A program made the position numbers and the translations under genes. The notes under the pieces are model-generated. The model was given only the letters and a program-made list of their open reading frames with translations, ran no database searches and was not told the DNA's origin. From NCBI RefSeq assembly GCF_000378465.1, contig NZ_KB899928.1:35831-99830 (forward strand): a stretch of 64,000 bases of DNA, read 5' to 3'. Of the stretch, positions 63,654-64,000 are shown piece after piece. The stretch comes from Elioraea tepidiphila DSM 17972. GTDB lineage: Bacteria; Pseudomonadota; Alphaproteobacteria; Acetobacterales; Acetobacteraceae. The stretch's first letter is position 1. Every line of letters starts with the position of its first letter.

Positions 63654-64000
63654 TGAGAATGGCTTGGCGCGACGCGGCGGGGGATGAATCAAGCTCGGGA
63701 TGTGGACCCGAGAGACGCGAGGCCGGATGGCCGCTTGAACCGCTCCGGTTTTGCTGGAGGCTGTTTGGTTTGAGTCACGCGGCCAGTTTCTGGTCGTCAA
63801 GCATGGCGTAGTAGCGTTCCTCGGCTTCGGCTGGCGGGATATTGCCGATGGGCTCCAGCAGCCGGCGATGGTTGAACCGGTCGACCCAGGTCAGCGTCGC
63901 GAACTCGACGGCCTCGAAGCTCCGCCACGGCCCGCGCCGATGGATCACCTCGGCCTTGTAGAGGCCGTGGATCGTCTCGGCGAGCGCATTATCGTAGCTG
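63654..64000 (-). mobile_element. IS3-family insertion sequence (3' part)
   Basis: The right edge holds the end of an insertion sequence: a transposase C-terminus plus about 120 bp of non-coding end. The boundary near 63654 (tgagaat) is inferred from where the interrupted gene frame stops. The left end of the element in its own orientation is outside the window, so inverted repeats and target duplication cannot be checked. Confidence 0.7.
63775..64000 (-). CDS. IS3-family transposase OrfB, C-terminal part
   Basis: The last 74 codons of an integrase-core (rve) transposase: SYDNALAETIHGLYKAEVIH, then FATLTWVDRFNHRRLLEPIG and the tail YYAMLDDQKLAA. The Glu of the DDE triad is in NALAETIHG. The remainder is beyond the right edge. 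Confidence 0.9.
   Translation of the reverse strand, partial: SYDNALAETIHGLYKAEVIHRRGPWRSFEAVEFATLTWVDRFNHRRLLEPIGNIPPAEAEERYYAMLDDQKLAA

Overview
The window is a 64 kb piece of a high-GC Alphaproteobacterium. It carries an alphaproteobacterial general stress response module (EcfG, NepR, PhyR and a HisKA_2 kinase), long operons with 4-bp start/stop overlaps, and a mixture of sugar-acid, phosphonate and amide catabolism. I would guess Acetobacteraceae (Roseomonas-like), but this is an inference from gene content only.

Region 1 (1-17.4 kb) is amide and peptide catabolism. The left edge holds a truncated peptide-binding protein, a phosphonate monoester hydrolase/sulfatase, two tandem amidases and an orphan family-5 binding protein. 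Then comes one nine-gene minus-strand operon (17318 to 6842). It encodes a PotABCD-type ABC importer, a GntR/FadR regulator, both subunits of a dimethylformamidase-like iron amidohydrolase, a fused E1 alpha/beta 2-oxo acid dehydrogenase and a class III aminotransferase. This is the least familiar system in the window.

Region 2 (17.5-23.1 kb) holds two tandem D-2-hydroxyacid dehydrogenases facing an acetolactate-synthase-like ThDP enzyme, then leuA preceded by a leucine-rich leader peptide (transcription attenuation).

Region 3 (23.1-28.4 kb) is the general stress response locus: histidine kinase, NepR, EcfG, a second ECF sigma factor and PhyR, interleaved with small stress proteins (DUF3185, CsbD, DUF1328, a glycine-zipper lipoprotein). 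Three of these small genes have an exact GGAAC-N16-CGTT EcfG promoter, and two further promoters match with one mismatch.

Region 4 (28.5-35 kb) is the rod-shape operon mreB-mreC-mreD-mrdA-rodA, then tRNA-Lys(CUU) and a gene-poor stretch with small membrane ORFs.

Region 5 (35-43.5 kb) is a carbon-phosphorus lyase cluster, phnGHIJKLM plus a DUF1045 gene. It is divergent from phnF and a second, diverged phnM.

Region 6 (43.5-52 kb) is acid-sugar catabolism: an SDR dehydrogenase, an FAH-family hydrolase, an UxaA-type dehydratase, an enolase-superfamily dehydratase and a TRAP transporter with two near-identical tandem DctP genes.

Region 7 (52-62.5 kb) has a minus-strand run hisI-cobW-GNAT-nitrilase-M20-lpxB divergent from zur with a Zur-box candidate between them, a sulfur operon (alaX-sseA-metC), a Nudix hydrolase and a DMT transporter.

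Region 8 (62.5-64 kb) has a PDZ-only protein and a DUF4136-like gene cut by an IS3-family insertion that runs off the right edge.
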